From contig NZ_FOMK01000002.1 of NCBI RefSeq assembly GCF_900112615.1, positions 248,001 to 312,000 of the forward strand: a stretch of DNA of 64,000 bases. The letters run 5' to 3'. The notes under the pieces were generated by a model, which was not told the DNA's origin, did not search any database, and saw nothing but the letters and a program-made list of their open reading frames with translations. The stretch comes from Chitinophaga sp. CF118. GTDB lineage: Bacteria; Bacteroidota; Bacteroidia; Chitinophagales; Chitinophagaceae. Made by a program: the position numbers and the translations under genes. Positions 46,415 to 55,542 of this stretch are shown here, piece by piece. How positions within the stretch are numbered: the first letter of the stretch is position 1; each line of letters starts with the position of its first letter.

Positions 46415-48187
46415 TTAGTATCTCTTTTTGTAAGCTGGTTTTGCTCTGCCACCGGAACCGCTTCTTTCACCGCTACCACTGCTTTCCCAGCGCTTGCGAC
46501 CTTCTTCACGCGGACGGCCACTGCCTGATCCACCAGGACCACCAGATCTTGGACGTTTATCACCATCCTGAGACATTTCTATACGTACGCTGCGGCCATT
46601 ATATTCTGCTTTTTTGAAAACCTGCTGAAATTGTTCTACAACATCGTTTTCTACTTCAAAGAAAGAATACACACCTTTCAGATCTATACGACCGATCTTA
46701 TTGCCACGTACACCGCTTGTATCGCAGAGGTAACGTAACATATCGCCACGGGTGAAGTCATCTACAGAACCCAGGTTGATAAACAAACGGGTAAATTTAC
46801 CGTTGCTTCTGCTGCCGCGATCAACGCCGGTTGCACCACCATCCAGGGAACGTCTTTCTTCCTTCACATTCAGATCAGGAGCATCCTGGTAGTATTCCAG
46901 GAATTCATTGAATTCCAGGGATGCGAAACGCTTAATGATTTCTTCTTTGCTCATTTCAGCAAATTGTTCATATATGCGTTCCAGATATGGTTCGATCTGT
47001 TCTTCGTTTACTGTTACGTTATGTACTTTATGTACAAGTCCGAACAATTGTTTTTCGCACACTGCAAAACCATCAGGTACGTCAGTCTTCACAAACTTCT
47101 TACCTAATACTCTTTCAATCTGACGGATCTTTCCGATATCACGGCCACTGATGATGGCGATAGAGATACCTGACTTACCTGCACGACCGGTACGACCGCT
47201 ACGGTGTGTGTAGTTCTCAACGTCATCAGGCAGTTCGTAGTTGATAACGTGTGTTACATTGTCCACGTCAATACCACGGGCAGCAACGTCAGTTGCAACC
47301 AGTACCTGCAAAGATCTGTCACGGAAACGTTTCATTACCTTATCACGCTGTTGCTGGGTGAGGTCACCATGTAATGCATCTGCATTATAGCCATCGCGGA
47401 TCAGGGATTCAGAAATTTCCTGTGATTCTATTTTAGTACGGGTAAATACGATACCAAAGATATCGGGGTTGAAATCCACGATACGTTTCAGCGCAGCATA
47501 TTTCTCACGCGGACGAACCACATAATATTCATGCTCGATGTTTACGTTACCACTGTTTTTGTTACCTACAGTCAGCTCAAAAGGATCTTTCATGTATTTC
47601 TGAGCAATACGACGAACTTCCTGTGGCATTGTTGCAGAGAACAACCAGGTGGTTTTGGTATCCGGAGTGTTGGATAATATATTGTTGATGTCTTCCTGGA
47701 ATCCCATGTTCAGCATTTCATCTGCCTCATCCAGAATGGCATAGCGTACATTGGTAAAGTTAACTGCCTTACGCTCTATAATGTCCAGTAAACGGCCGGG
47801 AGTAGCAATAACAATATGCACACCTCTTTTCAGATCGCGCAACTGCTGTACAATGCTGGATCCACCGTAAACGGCTACTACACTTACTTCACCCAGATGT
47901 TTACTGAAATTCTTCAGGTCATTGGTGATCTGTAAGCACAATTCCCTTGTAGGGCACAATATCAACCCCTGAGGGTGACGTTGCTTCAAATCTATCTGTT
48001 GTAATAACGGCAGGCCAAAAGCTGCTGTTTTACCGGTGCCCGTCTGGGCCAGACCTACAAAGTCTCTGTCACCGCCTAATAATACCGGGATTGCTTTCTC
48101 CTGTATCGGTGTAGGTGCAATAAATCCAAGGTCCTGGATTCCTTTTAAAAGTGGCTCTTGTAAGCCTAATGTTTCAAATGTAATCAT
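46415..48187 (-). CDS. DEAD-box RNA helicase (DeaD/CsdA-like)
   Basis: A 590-residue RNA helicase with a Q motif (TPIQ), Walker A AQTGTGKT (47-54), DEAD (153-156), SAT (184-186) and HRSGRTGRAGKSG in the second RecA domain. A DbpA-type RNA-binding domain (about 465-545) and a Gly/Arg/Ser-rich basic tail complete it. It should unwind RNA, probably during ribosome assembly or cold adaptation. It lies 74 bases downstream of rimO; the gap holds small hairpins (GGCTCC-GTC-GGGAGCC) that may affect expression. Confidence 0.92.
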   Translation of the reverse strand: MITFETLGLQEPLLKGIQDLGFIAPTPIQEKAIPVLLGGDRDFVGLAQTGTGKTAAFGLPLLQQIDLKQRHPQGLILCPTRELCLQITNDLKNFSKHLGEVSVVAVYGGSSIVQQLRDLKRGVHIVIATPGRLLDIIERKAVNFTNVRYAILDEADEMLNMGFQEDINNILSNTPDTKTTWLFSATMPQEVRRIAQKYMKDPFELTVGNKNSGNVNIEHEYYVVRPREKYAALKRIVDFNPDIFGIVFTRTKIESQEISESLIRDGYNADALHGDLTQQQRDKVMKRFRDRSLQVLVATDVAARGIDVDNVTHVINYELPDDVENYTHRSGRTGRAGKSGISIAIISGRDIGKIRQIERVLGKKFVKTDVPDGFAVCEKQLFGLVHKVHNVTVNEEQIEPYLERIYEQFAEMSKEEIIKRFASLEFNEFLEYYQDAPDLNVKEERRSLDGGATGVDRGSRSNGKFTRLFINLGSVDDFTRGDMLRYLCDTSGVRGNKIGRIDLKGVYSFFEVENDVVEQFQQVFKKAEYNGRSVRIEMSQDGDKRPRSGGPGGSGSGRPREEGRKRWESSGSGERSGSGGRAKPAYKKRY

Positions 48188-48261
48188 TGATTTGCTTTAA
48201 TCAGGCTCCGTCGGGAGCCGTTGTATAAGTCAGCCGAATTAGCTGATTAAATTCTTCTTGT

Positions 48262-49569
48262 TTAAATTAATTCCCCTTCCAGGTCATAATCGAATGCCTT
48301 AGTGATCTTTACTGTCACAAACTCTCCCGGTTTCAGGCGTTTGGTAGTATTTATGATCACTTCATTATCCACCTCTACAGAGTCAAACTCCGTACGGGCC
48401 AGATAACGGCCGGATTCTTTCTTGTCTACAATCACCCTCAGCACCTGTCCGATTTTTTCCTGGTTCTTTTCCAGGGAAATTTCCTGCTGTACTTCCATGA
48501 TATCCTGTGCCCTGCGCTCTTTCTCTTCTGCAGGAATATCATCTGCCATGTCGTAAGCAGAGGTGCCTTCTTCGTGACTATATGTAAATACTCCTACCCT
48601 GTCAAAACGCATTTTCACCAGGAAGGCCTTCATTTCTTCCACATCTTCCAGCGTTTCTCCCGGAAAACCGGTGATCAGCGTGGTACGCAAACAAATGCCC
48701 GGTACCTTTTCCCTGATGGCTGTTACCAGATCTTCCATCTCCGCACGGGTGATCTGGCGTTTCATGGCTTTCAGCATATTGTCTGCCGCATGCTGTAAAG
48801 GCATATCAATGTAATTACAGATGTTCGGAAACTCTTTCATTACATCCAGGATCTCCATCGGAAACTTATGCGGATAAGCATAATGTAAACGGATCCATTC
48901 CAACCCCTTAATACCTGCCAATGCACGCATCAGTTCCGGAAGGCGACGCTCTTTATAAAGATCCAGACCGTAATAGGTCAGCTCCTGTGCAATCAGCATA
49001 ATTTCCTTCACACCTGAATTCACCAGCTTTTCAGCTTCTGCTACCAGGTGTTCAATAGGTCTTGATACATGTTTACCACGCATCAGAGGGATGGCACAAA
49101 ATGAGCAGGTACGATTACAGCCTTCGGCTATTTTCAGGTAAGCATAGTGTGTAGGGGTACTGAGCAAACGCTCTCCTATCAGTTCTGCTTTGTAATCAGC
49201 ATCAAATTGCTTCAGGATCAATGGTAATTCCATTGTACCAAACCAGGCATCCACACCGGGAATCTCTGCTTCCAGATCTCCACGGTAACGCTCACTCAAA
49301 CAACCGGTTACATACACCTTATCCAGGCGGCCACGTTGTTTCAGTTCTACCTGGTCTAATATAGTATTGATTGATTCCTCTTTAGCCTTGTCGATAAAGC
49401 CACATGTATTGACAACTACGATGTTATGGTCCTTACGGCCACTTTCGTGCACTACGTCTATATCATTGGCAAGCAACTGTCCGCTGAGCACTTCAGAATC
49501 CACCATGTTCTTGGAACATCCCAGCGTAATTATATTAACCTTATCTTTCTTTAAAGTTTTTGTCTTCAA
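48262..49569 (-). CDS. rimO: Ribosomal protein S12 methylthiotransferase
   Basis: A 435-residue radical SAM methylthiotransferase that modifies an aspartate of ribosomal protein S12. The auxiliary cluster cysteines are Cys18, Cys56 and Cys90. The radical SAM triad is Cys151, Cys155, Cys158 (CNRTCSFC), and a C-terminal TRAM domain ends FDYDLEGELI. Motif LGCSKNMVDSE distinguishes RimO from MiaB. The start is TTG; no ATG occurs before the first cluster cysteine. Confidence 0.92.
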   Translation of the reverse strand: MKTKTLKKDKVNIITLGCSKNMVDSEVLSGQLLANDIDVVHESGRKDHNIVVVNTCGFIDKAKEESINTILDQVELKQRGRLDKVYVTGCLSERYRGDLEAEIPGVDAWFGTMELPLILKQFDADYKAELIGERLLSTPTHYAYLKIAEGCNRTCSFCAIPLMRGKHVSRPIEHLVAEAEKLVNSGVKEIMLIAQELTYYGLDLYKERRLPELMRALAGIKGLEWIRLHYAYPHKFPMEILDVMKEFPNICNYIDMPLQHAADNMLKAMKRQITRAEMEDLVTAIREKVPGICLRTTLITGFPGETLEDVEEMKAFLVKMRFDRVGVFTYSHEEGTSAYDMADDIPAEEKERRAQDIMEVQQEISLEKNQEKIGQVLRVIVDKKESGRYLARTEFDSVEVDNEVIINTTKRLKPGEFVTVKITKAFDYDLEGELI

Positions 49570-49737
49570 GCGCGATTTTTTTTACTGGCAAACCAGCCTT
49601 GGGCTTATTTGCTTACCGCCACGAAGACATCCAGACACGAACGAAGAGAACAGCAGACTTACTGTTTAGTGACTATGAGCCTTAGTGGGGGTTATTGGTT
49701 TTAAGAAATGCAAAGGTAACTAATTAATTACGAAATG

Positions 49738-50610
49738 TCAATTACCAATTAAAATTCGGTCGGCCCTCCTTTTTGCTACCCTCCTTTTATAATGGTACCA
49801 CCACTCCGGAGCCAGCTTTATCAGCAGATTATTCATTCCCCGCAACCCTACCAGGTGGTATAAACCATTGAGTTTCCCGGACAAAGTATGATCCAGCGCC
49901 CGCAGGCTCATGGCAAAACCGCTGTCAAGATATTCCATATGGTGCCAATAACCGGCAGGCATAAACATGGTATCTCCATGCTCCAGGATGGTCGTGTACC
50001 CTTTTGCTAAATCCAGGGCCGGAAACTCATCCGTATCCAGCCGCTCACTCCAGTTCACAAAACTGGCAGCGCTTTCTACTGTTAAAGGCATCCGGTATAT
50101 GTAGGGTGATTGCTGATTATCAAACAGTAATACCCTTTTCCGGCCAATAAACTGTGTATGAAAAATATGCGAGAGGTCAATATCGTAATGCATATGTGCC
50201 ACTGAACCAGCCCCGCCTACAAACAGCATTGGGTACTTTTTCATGAACCTTGACGAATATTCATCCGGCCAGATAATATCTTCCGCTATCTGTGGAGCAT
50301 GCTGGAAGATATTAAAAAGAAAGATCCGCAATTGTACAGGCCCCTGTTTCACCATATCGAGATAGTCTCCAAATGGAATGTATGCATCTGCACCATTCAC
50401 CAAAGTTTTAGCACCAGCCCTGGTATTATTATACAAGCCTACCGTTTGCTGACCCACCACTGACTTAAAATAGTCCCAGGTCCATTTTTCGTAAGCCGGC
50501 CAGTTTTTGCTTAGTCCGGTAATTATAACGGGTTTACGTGTATCATAATAGTTCTTCTTAAATGCTTCAGGGGTAATGTTCTCAACTCTGTCAATGGAGG
50601 TAATCTGCAT
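49738..50610 (-). CDS. JmjC-like cupin (cupin_8) protein
   Basis: A 290-residue protein of the cupin_8/JmjC class, whose members are often 2-oxoglutarate/Fe(II) hydroxylases. It opens with FKKNYYDTRKPVIITGL. The iron-site-like residues are His and Asp in HMHYDIDLSH and a His in MPAGYWHHMEY. Substrate unknown; relatives hydroxylate proteins or small molecules. ATG at 50610 is chosen over an in-frame TTG 33 bases earlier. It lies upstream of rimO on the same strand with a 168-base gap. Confidence 0.82.
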   Translation of the reverse strand: MQITSIDRVENITPEAFKKNYYDTRKPVIITGLSKNWPAYEKWTWDYFKSVVGQQTVGLYNNTRAGAKTLVNGADAYIPFGDYLDMVKQGPVQLRIFLFNIFQHAPQIAEDIIWPDEYSSRFMKKYPMLFVGGAGSVAHMHYDIDLSHIFHTQFIGRKRVLLFDNQQSPYIYRMPLTVESAASFVNWSERLDTDEFPALDLAKGYTTILEHGDTMFMPAGYWHHMEYLDSGFAMSLRALDHTLSGKLNGLYHLVGLRGMNNLLIKLAPEWWYHYKRRVAKRRADRILIGN

Positions 50611-50706
50611 AATAACGCATTGTTTAAGGAGTCGGTGAAACAATTAGTGAATAAACGGAGTGTTACAATAAATGTGCCGCTGGCCTAAGGGATAACAGTC
50701 AAAAAT

Positions 50707-50735
50707 AAAAAAGGTTCGGGCAAAATGCCCGAACC
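50707..50735 (-). terminator. Terminator of ftsY
   Basis: A perfect 9-bp stem GGTTCGGGC/GCCCGAACC with loop AAAAT. Six A on the left become the U-tract on the minus strand. Confidence 0.92.
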
Positions 50736-50800
50736 AAATATATGAGTATACCTTGTAAGATATATGAAAATCAAATGTTTACATGATAAAGATGTGCATG

Positions 50801-51763
50801 TCAATCATTCATGCTAAACAGGGAATCTACAAACTCTACTTTATTGAATACCTGTAAATCTTCCATGCGTTCTCCGATGCCGATATACTTTACCGGTATT
50901 TTGAACTGGTTAGCAATGGCCAGCACAACCCCACCTTTTGCGGTACCATCCAATTTGGTGATAGCCAGGGCCGTTACATCGGTAGTCGCCGTAAAATGAC
51001 GGGCCTGTTCCAGTGCATTCTGCCCGGTTGAGCCATCTAATACCAGTAATACCTCATGTGGTGCTTCGGGGATCACCTTCTTCATTACACGCTTAATCTT
51101 GCTCAGCTCTTCCATCAGGTGGGCTTTATTATGTAAGCGACCAGCAGTATCAATGATGATCACATCCACATTACGGGCAAGTCCGCTCTGTACTGTATCA
51201 AAAGCAACTGCTCCGGGATCGGATCCCATTTGCTGCTTTACAATTGGAACACCTACACGCTCACTCCAGATGGTCAGCTGATCGACTGCAGCTGCGCGGA
51301 AAGTATCTGCCGCACCCAGTAATACACTTTTACCAGCCTTCTTGAAGTTATAAGCCAGTTTTCCAATAGTGGTAGTTTTACCTACACCATTCACCCCTAC
51401 CACCATTATTACATAAGGCTTTTTATCGGCCGGTATATCAAAATCACGGAAACCACTATCCGGAGCGTCTACCAGTAATGCCGCAATTTCTTCTTGCAGC
51501 ATCTTATTCAACTCGCTCGTTCCCAGATACTTATCTTTCGCTACTCTCTTTTCTATCCGGTCAATGATCTGTACGGTAGTATCAACGCCTACGTCTGCAG
51601 ACACCAGTGCTTCTTCCACGCTGTCCAGCACTTCAGTATCCACGGTGGACTTACCAGCTATGGCTCGTCCTATTTTTGTAAGGAAGTTTTCTTTAGTTTT
51701 TTGTAACCCCTGATCCAGGCTTTCTTTCTTTTCCCTTGAAAATAATTTATTGAAAAAACTCAT
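50801..51763 (-). CDS. ftsY: Signal recognition particle receptor
   Basis: This 320-residue SRP GTPase docks ribosome-SRP complexes at the membrane. The N domain spans about 20-100. The G domain has GVNGVGKT (123-130), DTFRAAAVDQL, DTAGRL and TKLDGTAKGG. The acidic A domain of E. coli FtsY is missing; only about 20 residues precede the N domain, as in other Bacteroidota. It is the downstream neighbour of the rpmB-rpmG-DUF4295 cluster but separated from it by a terminator. Confidence 0.95.
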   Translation of the reverse strand: MSFFNKLFSREKKESLDQGLQKTKENFLTKIGRAIAGKSTVDTEVLDSVEEALVSADVGVDTTVQIIDRIEKRVAKDKYLGTSELNKMLQEEIAALLVDAPDSGFRDFDIPADKKPYVIMVVGVNGVGKTTTIGKLAYNFKKAGKSVLLGAADTFRAAAVDQLTIWSERVGVPIVKQQMGSDPGAVAFDTVQSGLARNVDVIIIDTAGRLHNKAHLMEELSKIKRVMKKVIPEAPHEVLLVLDGSTGQNALEQARHFTATTDVTALAITKLDGTAKGGVVLAIANQFKIPVKYIGIGERMEDLQVFNKVEFVDSLFSMND

Positions 51764-51920
51764 GGTCTTTTATTTTGAGTCTATAGTCCTATAGGGGGCT
51801 ATAGTACAATTTCCGAGCGTCAAGTTAACGAATTTACAGTACAACTCGCACGTTGCGAGCATTATGAGGTCTTATTATATCCTACTGAAAGTCAACTTGG
51901 TTCCAACTTACTACCAACAC

Positions 51921-51950
51921 AAAAAGCTGTCCATTAAAGGACAGCTTTTA
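51921..51950 (-). terminator. Terminator of rpmB-rpmG-DUF4295
   Basis: AAAGCTGTCC/GGACAGCTTT stem around ATTAAA, with A and T runs on both sides. It lies just after the DUF4295 stop on the minus strand and could work both ways. Confidence 0.85.
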
Positions 51951-51972
51951 TAGTATTATTAGTAAAGCCTAA

Positions 51973-52143
51973 TTACTTTTGGTTAATGTGCTCCTGAACT
52001 TTATCCTTGTGCACGATAGCCTCTTTAAAGGTATAAGCACCAGATTTAGGAGAACGTACCGCTCTGATCACTTTAGTCCACACTTTCGCTTCAGCAGCAG
52101 CTTTCGCATCTTTCTTGATCGCGGTTTTTGCTTGTTTTGCCAT
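51973..52143 (-). CDS. DUF4295 small basic protein
   Basis: A 56-residue, lysine-rich protein opening MAKQAKTAIKKDAK, with the family core SPKSGAYTFKEAIV and ending HINQK. DUF4295 genes sit directly after rpmG in Bacteroidota, and the product is thought to be ribosome-associated. It has 82 bases to rpmG and a terminator after it. Too short for many gene finders, but synteny and composition support it. Confidence 0.9.
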   Translation of the reverse strand: MAKQAKTAIKKDAKAAAEAKVWTKVIRAVRSPKSGAYTFKEAIVHKDKVQEHINQK

Positions 52144-52225
52144 TGTTTTATTGTTTTATGGTTTCATGGCTGTATGGAACAATAGCTGCATAAACAACCA
52201 TCTTACCATACAACAACTCAACGAC

Positions 52226-52408
52226 TTATTTAATCTCTTTATGAACAGTTACTTTCCTCATTATAGGATTGAACTTCTTAAGCTCCAGACGTTCAGGAGT
52301 ATTCTTTTTGTTCTTGGTGCTGATATAACGGGAAGTACCAGCCAGACCAGAAGTCTTATGCTCTGTACATTCCAATATCACTTGCACCCGGTTGCCTTTT
52401 TTTGCCAT
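52226..52408 (-). CDS. rpmG: 50S ribosomal protein L33
   Basis: A 60-residue ribosomal protein, [18 protein letters not shown] onward, with the L33 core [20 protein letters not shown]. It has only one cysteine, so it is the zinc-free form. It lies 31 bases downstream of rpmB in the same operon. Confidence 0.95.
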   Translation of the reverse strand: MAKKGNRVQVILECTEHKTSGLAGTSRYISTKNKKNTPERLELKKFNPIMRKVTVHKEIK

Positions 52409-52439
52409 TGTCTATACAAATTAAAGTGAATGCTTATAA

Positions 52440-52676
52440 TTAGATGTTTTGACCAGCTGCACGCAAGTCTTTAACTACTGCATACAAACCATTCTTGTTG
52501 ATAGTTCTTAAACCATCAGCAGATACTTTCAAAGAAATCCAACGATCTTCTTCCGCCAGGAAAAAGCGTTTTTTCTGCAGATTAGGCAGAAATCTCCTGT
52601 TAGTCTTAATGTTGGAGAAGGAAACATGGTGACCCGTGATCGGCTTCTTTCCTGTCACCTGACATACTCTTGCCAT
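52440..52676 (-). CDS. rpmB: 50S ribosomal protein L28
   Basis: A 78-residue ribosomal protein with the L28 marks [34 protein letters not shown] and the [15 protein letters not shown] segment. It is the first gene of the rpmB-rpmG-DUF4295 operon. A possible promoter (TTTG, 20 bases, GACTTTTG) lies just upstream on the minus strand, but the match is imperfect. Confidence 0.95.
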   Translation of the reverse strand: MARVCQVTGKKPITGHHVSFSNIKTNRRFLPNLQKKRFFLAEEDRWISLKVSADGLRTINKNGLYAVVKDLRAAGQNI

Positions 52677-52896
52677 GATACTAAATTTTGGACTGCAAAA
52701 GTCGCTTTTAATTATTGATTTAACAAATAATTGCAGTCGCTTTTTATTAACAATAACCCAATGTGTAAATCTATGGACGGTAAGTATTATTCCAAATGCT
52801 TGATCTTCATCTAATTAAGACAGTTACCTGCTATTTTAAATTGAGATATCCACATCCTTCATTATTGTCACCATTCACACAAAAAGGTGGTTTACT

Positions 52897-53484
52897 TTAC
52901 AAAAGTACAACCAAACTTCTTAATACTGCGCCTAATCTTACAGCTTCCAGAATTCTTTGTTGCTCAGTACCATGTTTTAACAGCGCTTCCTCATGAGAGG
53001 TTACACACATTTCACAACCATTCAGGGCGGATACGGTCAGGCTTACCAGTTCGAAGAACTCCTTACCCAGTACCGGATTAGCCATAATGCTCATGCGGAT
53101 GCCGGCAGGGGTTGCTGTGTAGAATTCCTTGTTCACGAAGTGACGGAAACGATAGTACACATTATTTGCATTCATCAAAGAAGTACAGCTGATAATTTCA
53201 GCGATATCTTTGGCGGTTGCTCCTTCCTCAGTAGCCAGCTTTTCAAATGAAGCCTGCAGCTCTACATGTTTCTCATTCACAGCTACTGCCAGTCCCAACA
53301 GGTAAGCTTCCTTTTTCGATAAGGTAGTGGCTGTAAGGGAGTTGGTTACATTTATCTTAAGATCCTTCAGGTAACGGGCATCTGTATCTGCCAGGCTGCG
53401 TAAGCGTGTGGAAAGCTGTGCTTCTGTTAATCCTACTACCTGTAATAACTGAATAGCTGTATCCTGATTTGTTGTTGCGAACAT
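52897..53484 (-). CDS. AhpD-like carboxymuconolactone decarboxylase-family protein
   Basis: A 195-residue all-helical protein of the AhpD group with the redox motif Cys157-x-x-Cys160 and His164 (CEMCVTSHEEAL). AhpD-type proteins reduce peroxiredoxins using lipoyl or thiol donors. Here the gene follows a 2-Cys peroxiredoxin gene by 79 bases on the same strand, so it is probably its reductant. Cys100 in the mid-protein is unpaired. Confidence 0.88.
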   Translation of the reverse strand: MFATTNQDTAIQLLQVVGLTEAQLSTRLRSLADTDARYLKDLKINVTNSLTATTLSKKEAYLLGLAVAVNEKHVELQASFEKLATEEGATAKDIAEIISCTSLMNANNVYYRFRHFVNKEFYTATPAGIRMSIMANPVLGKEFFELVSLTVSALNGCEMCVTSHEEALLKHGTEQQRILEAVRLGAVLRSLVVLL

Positions 53485-53563
53485 ATATAATTGATTTAAA
53501 AGAAAAGGTCCATAGTCCGTATATCCATTTACATGGACTATCGACTATGGACCCGGAATAAAT

Positions 53564-54118
53564 TTAGCCAACAAGTGTAGCTTCGCCTTTCACCCAGTTG
53601 CAAGGGCACAGCTCATCTGTCTGCAGCGCATCCAGTACACGTAATACTTCTTTAACGTTACGGCCTACATTCAGGTCGTATAAAGATACCCAACGTACAA
53701 TACCCTGTGGATCTACGATGTAAGTAGCACGGTAAGCAACTTTCTCGCCTTCTGACAAAATACCCAGTTCAGTAGCCAGGGATTTGGAAGTATCAGCCAG
53801 CATCGGGAAATGCAGACCACGCAGATCAGCATGATCTCTTCTCCATGCAGCATGTACAAACTCACTGTCGGTAGAAGCTCCTATCAGGATAGAATCGCGA
53901 TCTACGAAATCCTGGTAATGATTGTTGAATTCAGCAATCTCAGTAGGACAAACAAAAGTGAAGTCCTTAGGCCACCAGAACATTACTACCCATTTGCCGG
54001 AAGCTTTTAATTCTTCAGATGACAATTCGTAAAACTCCTTACCTTTCTCGATAGATATTACTGCCGTTTTCTTAAACTCAGGAAACTCCGAGCCTACAGA
54101 TAAAATTACATTTCTCAT
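53564..54118 (-). CDS. 2-Cys peroxiredoxin
   Basis: This 184-residue thiol peroxidase removes hydrogen peroxide and organic peroxides. Peroxidatic Cys57 lies in TFVCPTE, and a C-terminal CPC (Cys171, Cys173) offers the resolving cysteine. The FWWPKDF loop is typical of AhpC/alkyl hydroperoxide reductases. It is the first gene of the pair with the AhpD-like protein, a layout that replaces AhpF as electron donor in several phyla. Confidence 0.92.
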   Translation of the reverse strand: MRNVILSVGSEFPEFKKTAVISIEKGKEFYELSSEELKASGKWVVMFWWPKDFTFVCPTEIAEFNNHYQDFVDRDSILIGASTDSEFVHAAWRRDHADLRGLHFPMLADTSKSLATELGILSEGEKVAYRATYIVDPQGIVRWVSLYDLNVGRNVKEVLRVLDALQTDELCPCNWVKGEATLVG

Positions 54119-54170
54119 AATTCGTATGTCAATTTTTGATTTATTGTGTCTTATGTCCTTAATTCGGACG

Positions 54171-54202
54171 CAAAGGTCATGGTCAATCGTCTATTAATCA
54201 AA
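54171..54202 (-). promoter_or_regulatory. Candidate promoter of peroxiredoxin operon
   Basis: Read on the minus strand: TTTG (54202-54199), 20 bases, then GACCTTTG (54178-54171). This is near the Bacteroidota TTTG/TAnnTTTG pattern with the first two bases of the -7 box off. It lies about 50 bases before the start codon. Confidence 0.4.
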
Positions 54203-54395
54203 TAGATTTTTTCCACACATCTATTGAAAAACTCTATATAGCCCCAAAATGTTTACGGGACAGCTATTTAGGCCTGTTTTCACCCCTCAGGCCAGGAGGA
54301 TAATATAATCTTAACATTTTTTCACTAAATCCGTAACAATTTGGCACGTTATTTAGTTATATAGACATATCCGTTACTTTTAAAATGATGAGAAA

Positions 54396-54515
54396 ATGAA
54401 ATTAAAAAATGTACTACTGGTGGTGTTAACAATTGGAATTGCTTTAATTCCCTTCATTAAAAATGCTGTGAGCAAAGAAGATGAATTCGATGCAACACAG
54501 GATCTTTTCATTTAA
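54396..54515 (+). CDS. Small single-pass membrane protein (39 aa)
   Basis: A 39-residue frame with a hydrophobic helix (about 5-21, VLLVVLTIGIALIPF) and an acidic C-terminal tail (KEDEFDATQDLF). It lies alone in the 630-base region 54119-54748, on the strand opposite to its neighbours. Not a recognised family. The ATG, clear membrane/tail design and free-standing position support it moderately. Confidence 0.5.
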   Translation: MKLKNVLLVVLTIGIALIPFIKNAVSKEDEFDATQDLFI

Positions 54516-54683
54516 TGTATAGTTAGTGGCTGACCAATGTAATTGTAAAAAATATCTCGTGCATACTCTTCCTGGAAAAGGAAGCAGGCTTGCTGTTGCC
54601 CACACTATTCCAATTTAGTTATCTTCTGATATTGAGAATCCCCTTCTCATTTCAATAAAATTCACTCTTCTTAACATTCATAT

Positions 54684-54713
54684 AAAAAACAGGACCAACC
54701 TGAAAGTTGGTCC
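54684..54713 (-). terminator. Terminator of bshB1
   Basis: Stem GGACCAAC (54692-54699) and GTTGGTCC (54706-54713). Six A on the left give the U-tract on the minus strand. Confidence 0.88.
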
Positions 54714-54748
54714 CTGAAGTACATATATTGTAGAAACTGCTCAACGGT

Positions 54749-55480
54749 TCATGTAACATTGTTGATCAGATCCTTAAAGCTCCTGATACCCAACATCTTC
54801 ACTGTGGTAAACCCTTCTGCATAAGCCACCCCTACCATCTTACCCATTGTCTTATCCCGGTTGATTACACCATCAAAAAACGCGGGTGAAGAAATATAGG
54901 TCTGTGGTTCATTGTCTGCCGCCGGTGCCAGAAATTGTGTTTTAAAGCATTTTATAGCCTCTTTTTTGCGTTCAATCACATCAGTGATATCAACTACAAA
55001 ATCCGGCTCTACGTACTTCTCCTGTAGAAAATGGAACACCTGAGAAGGACGCCATGCTTCCTGTGGCTGCCCATCAAGGGTAGTTTCAATCTTTCTCAGT
55101 CCGGATAACCAGCAGCTATCTGCAATCAGCCGGGCTGCCCTTCCATGATCCGGGTGCCGGTCCTCGAATGCATTTGCCAGCACAATATCCGGCCGGTATT
55201 TCCGGATTGCAGTAATCAGGGCCAGTTGCTCTGCCTTTTCATTCCTGAAAAAGCCATCAGCTATGCCCAGATTCTCACGTACCGACAGTCCCATTACGGC
55301 CGCAGACGCCGCCGCTTCCTCTTCCCTTGTCTCAGCAGTGCCACGGGTTCCTAATTCACCACGTGTAAGATCTAATACCCCTACTTTCATTCCCTGCGCA
55401 GCATGTACCATCAGGGTACCTGCACAGGCCAGCTCTACATCATCGGGATGAGCTGCTATTGCCAGTATATCTAATTTCAT
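54749..55480 (-). CDS. bshB1: Bacillithiol biosynthesis deacetylase BshB1
   Basis: This 243-residue PIG-L-family zinc deacetylase removes the acetyl group from GlcNAc-malate in bacillithiol synthesis. Zinc ligands are His11 and Asp14 in AHPDDVE and His112 in RHPDH. The LTRGELGTRGTAETR loop is characteristic of BshB1. ATG at 55480 is preferred: an upstream in-frame start would add 18 unconserved residues. Its presence suggests bacillithiol is the low-molecular-weight thiol, consistent with the nearby peroxiredoxin pair. Confidence 0.92.
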   Translation of the reverse strand: MKLDILAIAAHPDDVELACAGTLMVHAAQGMKVGVLDLTRGELGTRGTAETREEEAAASAAVMGLSVRENLGIADGFFRNEKAEQLALITAIRKYRPDIVLANAFEDRHPDHGRAARLIADSCWLSGLRKIETTLDGQPQEAWRPSQVFHFLQEKYVEPDFVVDITDVIERKKEAIKCFKTQFLAPAADNEPQTYISSPAFFDGVINRDKTMGKMVGVAYAEGFTTVKMLGIRSFKDLINNVT

Positions 55481-55542
55481 TGGAAACTTCCTCTCTTTTG
55501 GTGGAGTGCAAAGATAAAGGGCATTGATGAACACACCAACCC

